Assembly: GCA_963575745.1 (NCBI GenBank)
Contig: CAUYUJ010018893.1
Location: 616,694 to 680,693 of the forward strand
Source of the DNA: Prorocentrum cordatum
Taxonomy: Eukaryota > Sar > Dinophyceae > Prorocentrales > Prorocentraceae
Reading direction: 5' to 3'
Length of the DNA: 64,000 nucleotides
Both the position numbers and the translations under genes were made by a program. Positions within the stretch are counted from its first letter, which is position 1. The number at the start of each line of letters is the position of its first letter. Of this stretch, positions 11,415 through 20,907 are shown in pieces. A model generated the notes under the pieces. That model did not search any database and was not told where the DNA came from. It saw only the letters and a program-made list of their open reading frames with translations.

Positions 11415-12339
11415 GTCATGGCGGCTCGCATGGCGGCCAGCTCGCTCCTCAGCCGGGCGACCTCCTCGCCGTCGCCGCTCGGAGCAGCTCGGGAGGGGCG
11501 GGCCCGCCGGGCCAGGCAGCCCACTGCGGCAGCGCCCCGTGGGGCATCCCAGGAGCGCCCAGGCCAGGGTGGTGCGCCAGGTCTCGGCCGTCTCGGCGAC
11601 ACGGATGCTCACCGCGCTCAGCGAGCCCAGCAATGATGCCGCTTGCAGACGTCGGGTCCAGGAACACAAGCAGCGCGAGGGGGCTTCGGCAAGCTCAGGC
11701 GACATGACAGGAGGCGGAGACTGTACGAGGGTAAGACGTACGTCCTCGCGTGTTTGAGCATGCATGCGCGACGACACATATCTGCTCCCACTCAGACTGC
11801 CCCAACGTGTCCCCGAAAACTACCAATTACGCACTCATTGGGCCAGCGGGGGAGGGGAAAGGAGCAGGAGGAGGAGGAGGAGGAGGAGGAGGAGGAGGAG
11901 GAGGAGGACCCAGGGCCCAGGACCCAGGGCCCGGCGATGCCCTGGAGGCCGAAAGTAGGACAACTACTTCCGTAGTTGTTTTTCGGGCGTGGACAGAACC
12001 CCCGCCCTGACACGTCGATTAGTGAATTGTCCGTTGCCGGTTCTCGAGAGGGCGCCGCGGCCGTCGTTTTCCAGGTTTGCGCCCCCGAAAACGTTTTCAC
12101 TGTGCACCCCCGATGTTTTTCTTCCACGGCGCGAGAGGGTCAGGGCCCCCACCTCCCGACTCCCCCTTGTGGCCTCTCCCCTGGCCCTCCCGGCCTCTCC
12201 CCCCCCCCCCCCCGCACGCCCGAGAAGGAGCCGGGCGTGGCCTCGCTGCTGCAGCGCGCCCTCACGGACGCGGGTGCGGAGGCGAGCCTCGGGAGCCTCG
12301 ATACGGGGGTCGATGCAAACGGGGGTCAGCCAGAGCGCC
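11415..12339. other. Non-coding region with a (GGA)n tract
   Basis: Contains a GGA tract at about 11866-11908, then a short palindromic stretch near 11958-11980 (CAACTAC...GTAGTTG). No gene is recognised. The GC-rich open frames carry no motif. Confidence 0.35.
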
Positions 12340-12482
12340 CGATCTTGCAGGATCCTGCAGGGCCAGGGTCGCACCAACCTGGGTTTGGGTGCAGGATCCT
12401 GCAGGGTGTTGCAGGATCCTTCGCACTGACCCGGGTTCGGGTGCAGGATCTTGTAGGATTTTGCAGGATGCTGGAAGGCCTG
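12340..12482. repeat. Short tandem repeat around GCAGGATCCTGCAGG
   Basis: Two units of about 65 bp, each ending in a GGGTGCAGGATC segment and separated by GCAGGATCC blocks. GGATCC and CTGCAG palindromes recur five or more times. Confidence 0.65.
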
Positions 12483-12765
12483 GCTGACCCTGGTCTGGAT
12501 TTACCCAGGTTAGAACATCCCCGATAAGCCGACATGTCCCTGGAAAGTGACGCTGATTGAACTCGGGGAGCAAGCAGTGACAGTGAGGAACTGTTAATCC
12601 CGAGCAGGACAGCTATTTTGCCAGCTGCTGTCTGCCCTCCTGGCCGAAGCCTTGGCAGCAGGGTGCAGTCTGGACTTGTTGTTCCGTCTCCTGTACAGAG
12701 GCGGGCAGAGTTGTGCGAACCGCATGCGGCATACATGGAACATAACAGAACAGCAAGCAGTGACG

Positions 12766-12905
12766 TGATGGGCAAGTTTTCCACCACCACGACCATATGT
12801 AGGTCGGGCAAGTTGTTGGGCAAGTCTTTTTCTTTTTCTTCTTCTTCTTCCTCCTCCTACTCCTCCTTCCTCTCCTGGTAGTGGCGGTGGAAAAGGGGCC
12901 CAGCA
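12766..12905. repeat. Foldback element family 2, copy B
   Basis: The left arm TGATGGGCAAGTTTTCCACC matches family 2 copies A and C. The right arm is GTGGCGGTGGAAAAGGGGCC. The loop contains a TTC/TCC pyrimidine tract. It abuts foldback family 1 copy 6 directly. Confidence 0.65.
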
Positions 12906-13085
12906 GTGACATGCGCATGAGCTCTCGTTGGTCCAGGCGGATTTCTCGGATGTGCGCTGGACCCCACGGCGGTGCCTCTGAGGCCGCCCCTGGCGCGCTC
13001 CTGCGCGCCAGGGAGGGGGGTCCAGCGCTGATCCAAGAAGCCCGCGCTGACCTCTTCATGGTTCTGCTCATGTCATTGTTCATTC
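12903..13085. repeat. Foldback element family 1, copy 6
   Basis: Core GCCGCCCCTGGCGCGCTCCT and CGCGCCAGGGAGGGGGGTCC, with arms GTCCAGGCGGATTTCTCGGA and ATCCAAGAAGCCCGCGCTGA. The outer arms (AGTGACATGCGCATGAG and CTCATGTCATTGTTC) are degenerate. Confidence 0.6.
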
Positions 13086-13800
13086 CCTGATTCATAGTTG
13101 ATTTTTACTCCCTGTCGTCGCCCCCGTTTTCTCGTAGTTTTGACCTCAGGGGGCCGTTTTCGGGCCCCAGGGCGGTCAGAACTGGACCCAGGGCGACAAA
13201 CTACCCCTTAGGAGAAGTCCCCCAGACGAGTCTTCGACACGACCTGCAAACGTTCCCGTATGTTGCCAGGTGGATGAAGGCAGGCAGTCGAACCAGGGCC
13301 ACAAGAGCGTTGATGATTTCTGTATCCTCGGGCGCGTGACGGTCGTTACCCGCGCCCCCTCCTGGTAACAGTAACGATCGAACGTAGGGGGGGAGGGCTG
13401 GACCCCCCCCTCCACATGCTGTGTTCGCACGCATACTATGGCGATCGCAGCGCACCCCCGCCCCGACGTGGTCCACCCCGCCCCAGCGCCACCGTTACCT
13501 GGGGCCCCATGCCCCCCTCGGGTACGACCGTTACAGGAATATCATAACATAATCCCGATCAAGAGCGCGAGCTCTTTTTCCGAAGGCCAAGAGCCTCATG
13601 GAGATACGAAGATTGAAGTTCATCCTAGGTCCTAAGATGGGGGCCCAACGGCGAATAACAGAAGGGCCCCCCTCCGATATTCAGGTTGTTTTTATTGCGC
13701 CTTCGTGCAAGCTGCGAACATAAGCTTTCCGAGGTCCGCAGGGACCTCGGACAATTTTCTAAACAGTGCTTGCATTGAGGGATTTCTATTTCTTATCTAG
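13086..13800. other. Non-coding region, no gene recognised
   Basis: No motif, RNA gene or clear repeat boundary was found. The sequence changes from GC-rich to more balanced composition toward the 75-bp repeat. Confidence 0.4.
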
Positions 13801-14110
13801 GGAACTTGGCCGGACGGTCGGTCTGGCGGCTACGCAGTCGCCGTGGTCGCCCCGTCGCCGCCTCGTCGCCGCCCGTCGATTGGGCCTGTCGGTCGGTCTG
13901 GCGGCTTCGTCGTCGCCGTCGCCACCCCGTCGCCGCCTCGTCGCCGCCCGTCGATTGGGCCTGTCTGTCGGTCTGGCGGCTACGTTGTCGCCGTCGGCGC
14001 CCCGTCGCCGCCTCGTCGCCGCCCGCCGGCTGGGCCTGACGGTCGGTCTGGCGGTTCCGTGCTCGCCGTCGGCGCCCCGTCGCCGCCTCGTCGCCGCCCC
14101 GTTGCCGCCC
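13801..14110. repeat. 75-bp tandem repeat, four units
   Basis: GTCTGGCGG recurs at 13821, 13896, 13971 and 14046, an exact spacing of 75 bp. Each unit carries CCCCGTCGCCGCCTCGTCGC and CGATTGGGCCTG or a close variant. Because 75 is a multiple of three, several frames stay open across it; this does not imply a gene. Confidence 0.9.
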
Positions 14111-14284
14111 CTCGCGAATGTTTTATCAAACATCGAGAAGGTGCTCTTCTGGGAGTCCCCATCGGGGGAATCAAGTTGACCAAAACAGATCAATTCGAAA
14201 GTGCTTCGCTCTATCATTGATTTGTGTGTTGTTGTAAGCGCTTTCGATACATATTCCTTTAACATGATTTCACCAATGTTCCTT

Positions 14285-15440
14285 TTGCAACGGCCTTACG
14301 GTAATTTCTTTTGTCACGGCTTTCAGTCGGATCCTTTTTGTAACGGCTTTCAATCAGAGTCCTTTTGTAACGGATTTTAATCCAATTCCTTTTTGTGGTA
14401 ACGGTTTTCTATAGGATTCTTTTTTGTAACGTCGTTCGAATTTCTTTTGCAACGGCTTTCAATATGTCACCTTCTGTAACGGCTTTCAGTTTGATTCTTT
14501 TTGTAACGGCTTTCAACCGTATTCCTTTTGTAACGGTTTTCAGTATGATTCTTTTTGGAACGGCTTGCAGTAGGATGTCTTTTGTATTGGATTTCAATCG
14601 GATTCCGTATGTAACGGTTTTCGATCGGATTCTTGTCGTAACGGTCTTCAACATAATGTGTTGTGTAACGGCTTTCGACATGATATCTTTCGCAAAGACT
14701 TTCAACCGGATTCCTCTTGTAACGGCTTTCAATCGGATTCCTTTTTCTTACGGATTTCAATCTCGATCCGTTTGTAACGATTTTCAAGAGGATTCCTTTT
14801 GTAACGGCTTTTGCCCGAATTCTTTCTGCCACGGTTTTCAATAGGATGCCTCCTGTAACAGTTTTCAATCGGATTCCTTTGTAACGGCTTTCAACAGGAT
14901 TCTTTGTGTAACGTTTTTTATTGGAATTTCTTTTTTTACGGCTCTCGGTAGTTTTTCTTTTCAAACGGTTTTCGATCGGACTCAATTCGTTTTTTTTTGT
15001 TGTTTTTTGTGTGTGTGTGTTTTTGTGTTTGTTTTTGTAACGGCTTGCAATCGGATTTGTGTTGTAACGGTTTTCAATCGGATTCCAAGTGTAACGGCTT
15101 CAAGTTGATTCTCTTTGTAGCGGTTTTCATTATACTTCCTTCTGCGACGGCTTTCAATAGGATGCCTTTCGTAACAGTGTTCAACCGGATTCTTCTTGCA
15201 TCGGCTTTGGATCGGATTCTTTTTTCAAGCGGTTTTCAACAGGATTCCTTCTGTAGCGGTTTTCAATAGGATTTCATTTGCAATTGCTTCCAATAAATTA
15301 TTGTTGGTTTCCAGTCGGATTTTCATGTAACGGTTTTCAGTATGATTTCTTCAGTAACAGCGTTCTACCATATTAGTTTTGTAACGGTTTTCAAAGAGAG
15401 TTCTTTTTTTGCAACGGCTTTCGAGACTGTGACATTTTGC
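14285..15440 (+). repeat. 27-bp satellite, plus-oriented array
   Basis: Degenerate monomers of about 27-28 bp with consensus close to TGTAACGGCTTTCAATCGGA followed by TTCCTTT. About 40 copies. The period of nine codons leaves frames such as repeated N-G-F-Q-S-D or T-A-F-N-R-I-P open on both strands. A reverse-oriented array of the same monomer follows at 15.79-17.45 kb. Confidence 0.85.
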
Positions 15441-15785
15441 GTTGGGTATTCACATCAAAAACCGTACGTATTGTTGTATATGTTTAACAAACAGTTCTAA
15501 TGCATAAGGAGCCAAACTAAATTCAAAATCAGAGTTTCGCAGGAGAAGCCTTCACAATATTTAAATTCAATCATTCTGGGCCGTCTGCTTTTTGAAAGAG
15601 CGTCAGCCGAAATTGACATTTCTGGTTGTTTCCATTGGTCATTTGCGTAAGCAGTGCCAACTTCGCTAGACTCTCTCTCAACAAACAGACGGCCCCAAAT
15701 CATTGTACTAATACAATTTGAAGTGCTCTCGGGCGAAACCTTGTTTTCTATTCAATTTTGAAACGTCAGTTGAAACTTGGTGAAA
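15441..15785. other. AT-rich spacer between the two satellite arrays
   Basis: About 345 bases of more AT-rich unique sequence at the centre of the inverted satellite. It holds GGGCCGTCTG near 15580 and its complement CAGACGGCCC near 15686. No gene is seen. Confidence 0.55.
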
Positions 15786-16560
15786 CACGTTACAAGGGGA
15801 ATCCGAGTGAAAGCTTTTGCGCAAGGAGTCCCATTGAAAACCGCTGCATAAGGAATCCGGTGTAACGCCTGCGCAAAGGAATCTTATTGAATTCCGTTAC
15901 ACAAGGAAACCTTGTTGAAAGCCGATACAAAATGAATCTTAGTGAAAGCCGTTGCACAGGAATCTGACTGAGATCCGTTACAAAAGGGATCCCATTGAAA
16001 GGAGTTACAAAAGGAATCCGATCGAAAGCCGTTGCAAAAGGAGTCCCGTTGAAAGTCGTTATATAAGGAATCCGATTGAAGGTCGCTGCAAAATAATCGT
16101 ATCGAAATCCGTTACACAATGAATCTTTTTGAAAACCGTTGCAAAAGGAATCCGATCGAAATCCGTTACAACAGGAATCCCACCGAAAGCCGTTGCAAAG
16201 GAATCCGATTGAAACCCGTTGCAACAGGAATCCCATTGAAAGGCGTTACACAAGGAATCGGGTGGAAAGCCGTCACATAAGGAATACAATGGAAAGCCGT
16301 TACCAATGGAATCCTATTGAAAGCCGTTGCGCAAGAAATTATTTTGAACGCCGTGACAGCAGGAATCCCATAGAAACCCGTTACAAAAAAAGGCATCCTA
16401 TTGACAGCCGTTACGAAAGGAATCGTATTGAACGCCGTTGCAAAAGGAATCCGATTGAAAGCGGTTGCAAAAGGAATTTTGTTGAAAGCCTTTGCGAAAG
16501 GAATCCTAGTGAATTCCGTTCCAAAAGGAAGTCATTTTGAGAGCAGTTGCAATGGGAATC
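15786..16560 (-). repeat. 27-bp satellite, minus-oriented array, part 1
   Basis: Monomers read GGAATCCGATTGAAAGCCGT then TGCAAAA, the reverse complement of the array at 14.3-15.4 kb. About 28 degenerate copies. Arg/Asn/Glu-rich frames on plus and Phe/Pro-rich frames on minus are repeat artefacts. Confidence 0.85.
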
Positions 16561-16795
16561 CCATTTTTTGCGAATTGTTTCTGGATATATGGTTGTTTGG
16601 TAAGCAAATCTATGTTTCTTGAATAGGTTGCAAGGTTTCGCTTGAAACTCCCTCCGGATTTTTGTTAAGCGCTCATTTTTGGCCGTCTGGCTGCATGATA
16701 TTACCAATTTTTATATTATATATGTATAAAGAAAAAAGAGAGAACAATCAGACATATAAATTTCTGATGGTAGCCTCCCAAACATGAAGCGGACC
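16561..16795. other. AT-rich interruption of the satellite
   Basis: Unique AT-rich sequence with TTATATTATATATGTATAAA near 16711. It contains GGCCGTCTGGCTG (near 16680), a string also present in the central spacer. No gene is seen. Confidence 0.5.
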
Positions 16796-17450
16796 AGGCA
16801 TTTGGTATTGAAAGCCGTCGCACAAGGAATGTTATTGAAAGCCGTTGCAACAGGAATATTAGTGAAATCCGTGACGAAAGGAATCCGACTGAGATCCGTT
16901 ACAAAAGGGACCTTATTGAAAGCCGTTGCAAGAGGAATCGTATTAAAAGCCGTTACACAAGGAATCGGTTTGAAAGCCGTTGCGCAAGGATTCCGATTGA
17001 AACCCGTTACAAGAGGAATCCGGTTGAAAGCCGTTGCGAAAGGAATTTTATTTAACACCGTTACATATGGAATCCCATTGAAAACCGCTGCAAGAGGGAA
17101 TCTTGTTAAAAACCGTTACAACAGGAATGCGATTGGAAGTCGTTGCAAAACATAATCTTGTTGTAACCCCAGACGGAAGGAGTGCGACAAACATTCTCTA
17201 CACAAGGAATCCGGTGGAAACGTTCTACTCAAATAATAATTGTTTCGTAATTGTTTACAAAAGGATTTCGAGTAAAGCACTTTACAAACGGGATCATGTT
17301 GAAATCCCTTACACAAGGGATCCGGTTGAAATCTTTTACCACAATAATATGATTGAAAGCCGGTGCAAAAGGAGTCCGGTCGAAGTCTTTCACAGACGGT
17401 TTACTAAAACCCTCTACACAAGGGGTCTTATTGAGTTTCACAACGAAAGG
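16796..17450 (-). repeat. 27-bp satellite, minus-oriented array, part 2
   Basis: Same monomer and orientation as part 1. It degenerates after about 17170, with ACACAAGG blocks replacing the consensus. Confidence 0.8.
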
Positions 17451-19120
17451 TTTGTTGTTTGCAAATCTTCTATTCTTCCACAAAGAAGTGTGGGTTCGAT
17501 CCCCCGTTGCTATACCTTTCCGGCTGGTGGTGGTGGATGTGGTAGTGGATTCGGCCCTTCTTACCACCACAACCACTAACTTCTACGAGTGCTTCTACTC
17601 ATGCTGCAGCAGATGCCACTGCGCCTCCACCACCGCCAGCGCTACCCCCACAACCCAAACTACACCGCCACCAGCACCGCCCGTGCTGGGCCAGGGCAGT
17701 GGTGGTGGCGGTGATGTTGGCGGCGTTGGTGGAGGTGCCCCTACTGCAACCACCGCCGACGCCTCCACGTTCGATGAACTAATACATGTGCGACTGCAGA
17801 AACCGCTCGCTCCTACAACGGTTGTTAGCAATGGTGCGACACCACCACTGTTGCCAGGACCATTGCACCACCACTGGCGAAACTCCACCGCCACCGCCAC
17901 TACCCGTTCTGGGTCAGGAATGGAGATGGCGGCGGCTTTGCAAATCGTTCAAAGACCACCAACACCAACATCTGTAGACAATTTTGCGGCGGATGCAACC
18001 ACTGTCAGCACGACTGCCTTCGCCGCCGGGCATCCGATCCCACCACCACCGCCAACACTCGTTGTGAGGGAGGGGGGTGGGGGTGGTGGTTGCGGTGATG
18101 GACGCGGCCCCCTTCCACGACCGCCAGCACCTCCATCGAGGGAAGCGGGTGGCCGGCGGAAGAGAGATAGGGGCCGATGGCAAAGCTGTGAAGTTGCGCA
18201 TGCCTCTACTCTTGCTGTTACCGCTACAACTGCGTCAACCGCAGCCACCATCCTGCCCAATCGCCACCGCCACTGCCCTTTCTTGGCCATGGATGGCGCG
18301 GCCGCAGCGGTGGGCGCGATGGCGGATGCGACGCCATCTGGCCAACGCCAACACTCAAGTCCACGAGCGCCTTCACTGATGGTGCAACTACCTTCCGCCG
18401 CCATCGCTTCCATCACCGCGGCCACCTCGCCGTCGTCACTACCCCGCTGCCACTGCCGCCACCCGTTCTGGGTATTGGGGTGGCGGCGGTGGTGAAGGTC
18501 GCGGCCGCGGTGGTGGCGGCGCTCCCAATCCCGCCACTCACGCAACCAAATCATGCAATTATATGAGTGCGCGCGCGGCTGGCCCCACCGCCGCCGCCGC
18601 CGCCATCGCCTACCTCGCGCCACCGAAATTTGTTGACATGGGGGATGGCGGTGGTGGCCGTGGCGGCGGTCGAGGCGCCCCCTCTCCAATCGCCGCCATC
18701 GCGCCGCCGATGTCTGCGAATGCGTCCACCGCTGCTGTTTGCGCTGCGACCGCCGCCTCCGCCGTCGTCAGCGCCCCCCCCCCTCCCCCCCATCCCGCTG
18801 CCAGCGCGGCCTTTGGCCAGCGGTGGTCGCGGTGGCGCTGGCGGCGACCCCCAACTGCCGCTGCCGCCGCATCCGCCAACCGCGCGTAATGCTTCCACGG
18901 TTGTCTCTACCACCGCCTAATATTATTCCACCGGTTTCCCCGCGCCCTTTCAAGGCCATTGGGGGCGGCAGAATTGGTTGCGACGATTGTGCGTGCGACC
19001 CCCGTCAGCAGATTGTGGCTAATCCTTTTATTCCTGCGATCGCCGCCATCGCATCCACCGTCGCCACCGCCGCCTTTGCCTTTCCATTGCCGCTGGGTAA
19101 TGGGCGCGGCGGCGGCGGGG
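17451..19120. repeat. CCG/CAC-rich low-complexity region
   Basis: About 1.6 kb made largely of CCACCACCG, GCCGCC and GGTGGTGG blocks. Frames of 100-380 codons occur on both strands (Pro/Thr/Ala-rich on plus, Gly/Arg-rich on minus). They overlap one another and carry no domain, so I do not call a gene. Confidence 0.65.
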
Positions 19121-19475
19121 GGCGACGTGCTACCATGCGGGCCTCGCGCGTGCATGTCGAAATCGTTCGAGCGCCCTTGAGCGCGCGCGCTGTCGCGGTG
19201 AGCTTTTGCAGCGGATAGGTCGAAGTGCGCGCCCGCGCGCCGTCGCGCGCGCACGCCGAATATCTTTGAACAACCAGAGGTTTCGGGTGGATTTCACAAC
19301 CCAGTGTCCCGACACCATATAAACAATGTATGGTTTCGCAACATCAGCTTTCATCAAAGCTCGCGTTCGCGCTCTCCCGATTGTTGCGGAGACCATTGTT
19401 TCTTTTTCCACTCCCGGCGCTTCCATGGAATTCTGCCGGACGAGCCTCTCGCGCCCTTGCGCGCCTGCTGGGGTG
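19121..19475. repeat. Left part of dispersed repeat interrupted by the giant LTR element
   Basis: Contains CATGTCGAAATCGTTCGAGC, a CG-rich block, GTGTCCCGA..CATATAAA, CAACATCAG.TTTCA, then CTCGCGCCCTTGCGCGC and CTGGGG. These blocks occur in the same order at about 40595-40965. There the sequence continues through a G run into the segment that here is found only after the 3' LTR. This flank is therefore the left half of an older repeat. Confidence 0.75.
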
Positions 19476-19672
19476 TGTGAATAGAACCCGTGTAATACCC
19501 TCATATATACTCCTTAGCCTCACCTCTCCTGCGCCTGGCCGTTTGGGCTCAGGTATTGGGGCAGATCGATCAGACCTTTGATCGTGCAGGAGGGAAAGAC
19601 ATCCATCTATCCCTCCTTCCCTCTACCAACGGATCAGGGGTTCTGTGCCCTTGTACTTCAACCCCATACACA
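19476..19672 (+). repeat. 5' LTR of the giant element
   Basis: 197 bp with TG...CA ends. It differs from the 3' LTR at four sites (CTCATATA/CTCGTATA, TTAGCC/TTATCC, GGGGCAG/GGGACAG, TTGTACTT/TTGTGCTT). It contains GATCGATCAGACC and a TATATAC run near 19502 that could be part of a promoter, though dinoflagellate core promoters are poorly defined. Confidence 0.92.
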
Positions 19673-19690
19673 GGTTATCAGCCCTTTAAA
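19673..19690 (+). promoter_or_regulatory. Putative primer-binding site
   Basis: Directly after the 5' LTR the sequence GGTTATCAGCCC resembles the initiator-tRNA-Met binding site of many Copia elements (TGGTATCAGAGC). The match is partial, so the primer identity is uncertain. Confidence 0.4.
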
Positions 19691-20211
19691 GCTCACCCTT
19701 CATCGAACCGCACGTTGCGACCTCGCACGCGGCCTCGATGGAACCCAAGCGGCGCATGCGCCGCAAGGGGTCCATGGGGGCCCCGCGTGCGAGCTCTCCG
19801 ACGGCGCGACGGCTCGGTGATGAGTTGGAGAGCCTTAGTGCGGACTGTGTTGGTATTTCAGGTACCCCCCCAGCTCCGACGGACCCGAGGCGCGGCTAGC
19901 TGCCGAACTTCATCGCAGCGCCGCCCGCGGGGGGGCAGGAGAAGGAGTAGGAGCAGGAAGGAAGGGGTTTCACACGCCTACCTTCGATCCCCCATCCCCT
20001 CCTCCGTCGGGAGCAATCCCAACTGCGTCAGGCGAAAGCCTCACTGATCCTGATACTCCAGGGCGCTTTCGCGCTAACCGCCGATGGACCTCAGGTGCTG
20101 GTACCCCCAGCCCTGCGACCGTTCCTGTTGCGGAGCACGTAGCCACCTTCGAGGAACTCAGTAGACCAGTGGCGGCACAGCCGCAGACGCAGTACCCCAA
20201 GGTATCATCGG
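19691..20211 (+). other. Untranslated leader of the giant element
   Basis: About 520 bases between the putative primer site and the first credible Gag frame. A 163-codon frame (19556-20047) starts inside the LTR and is low-complexity and Arg/Pro-rich, so I do not call it as protein. The start of Gag may lie in this stretch if a further frame change exists. Confidence 0.4.
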
Positions 20212-20907
20212 ATGAGACACCACACACATGGTCCGAGCCGCCGCTCGCCCGCGCGCAACCGCCGTGGAGCCCCAGGCCCATGCGGCGAGAGTAGGTCGAG
20301 CCCGCGTACTGCCTCTCAGAGGCCATGCACTCCCCGTGACAGGGGACACAGGGAAGCTGACGCTCCCCACCTCTCCATCTCAGACGACCAGCTGGCGGAA
20401 ACGTCCGCCGCAGGTGAAATAGCTGAGCTCAGAGACCCAGTTGAAACCTTCGTGTCCAGGCAATGCTCTGGACTACTGCAGAGCGTTCAGACGAACGCCG
20501 CCGATACTGTAGCCATACGCCACGATCTGGACGGCGCCTTAGGGATCATTGATTCCAGGATCGCCGAATATCGACGCATCATAGGTGACTTGCAGTGCCA
20601 GGTTGATCGTGAGGTGTCACGCTCAGGTGAACGAACGGCGATGGTCGAGAACCTGCGCAACTACCTTGCACAGATGGAGCAACAGCTCGTGCTCGTACGC
20701 GACACAGGCGTTTCAGCAGTCAGGATTTTACATGATGAGATCCACGACCAGCTCCGCAACCGACCAACACCAGCCGAGGCCACCGACCTTGGCGACCTTC
20801 AGTCTCAGATCAGTGATCTTCGATCTTACCTAGACCACACTACGGCGACGCTTCGCAACGAAGCACACCAACTCGTCGAACCTGATCGACATGTTGCAGC
20901 GTACTGA
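20212..20907 (+). pseudogene. gag: Gag, N-terminal part (coiled coil)
   Basis: A 231-codon frame. The first 60 residues are Arg/Pro/Ser-rich and may be out of phase. From about residue 70 it becomes an acidic, heptad-like helical protein (e.g. DSRIAEYRRIIGDLQCQVD). It ends in a TGA 17 bases after the next frame opens. The neighbouring frame read upstream of its ATG continues the helical pattern (NLIDMLQRTERV), so a single frame change at about 20860-20890 splits one Gag. The capsid function is inferred from position next to the 5' LTR and from the downstream zinc fingers. No Gag family signature is otherwise recognisable. Confidence 0.6.

Noticed and set aside
14285-17450. CRISPR-like array of short repeats
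   Set aside because: Monomers of 27 bp are degenerate and contiguous with no unique spacers, occur in both orientations, and the sequence is eukaryotic.
17353-18689. 380-codon plus frame and 246-codon minus frame
   Set aside because: Pro/Thr/Ala-rich or Arg/Trp-rich readings of CCG/CAC low complexity on opposite strands, with no domain.
19556-20047. 163-codon frame starting in the 5' LTR as a Gag start
   Set aside because: It begins inside the LTR, the same start occurs in the 3' LTR, and the rest is Arg/Pro-rich without a motif.
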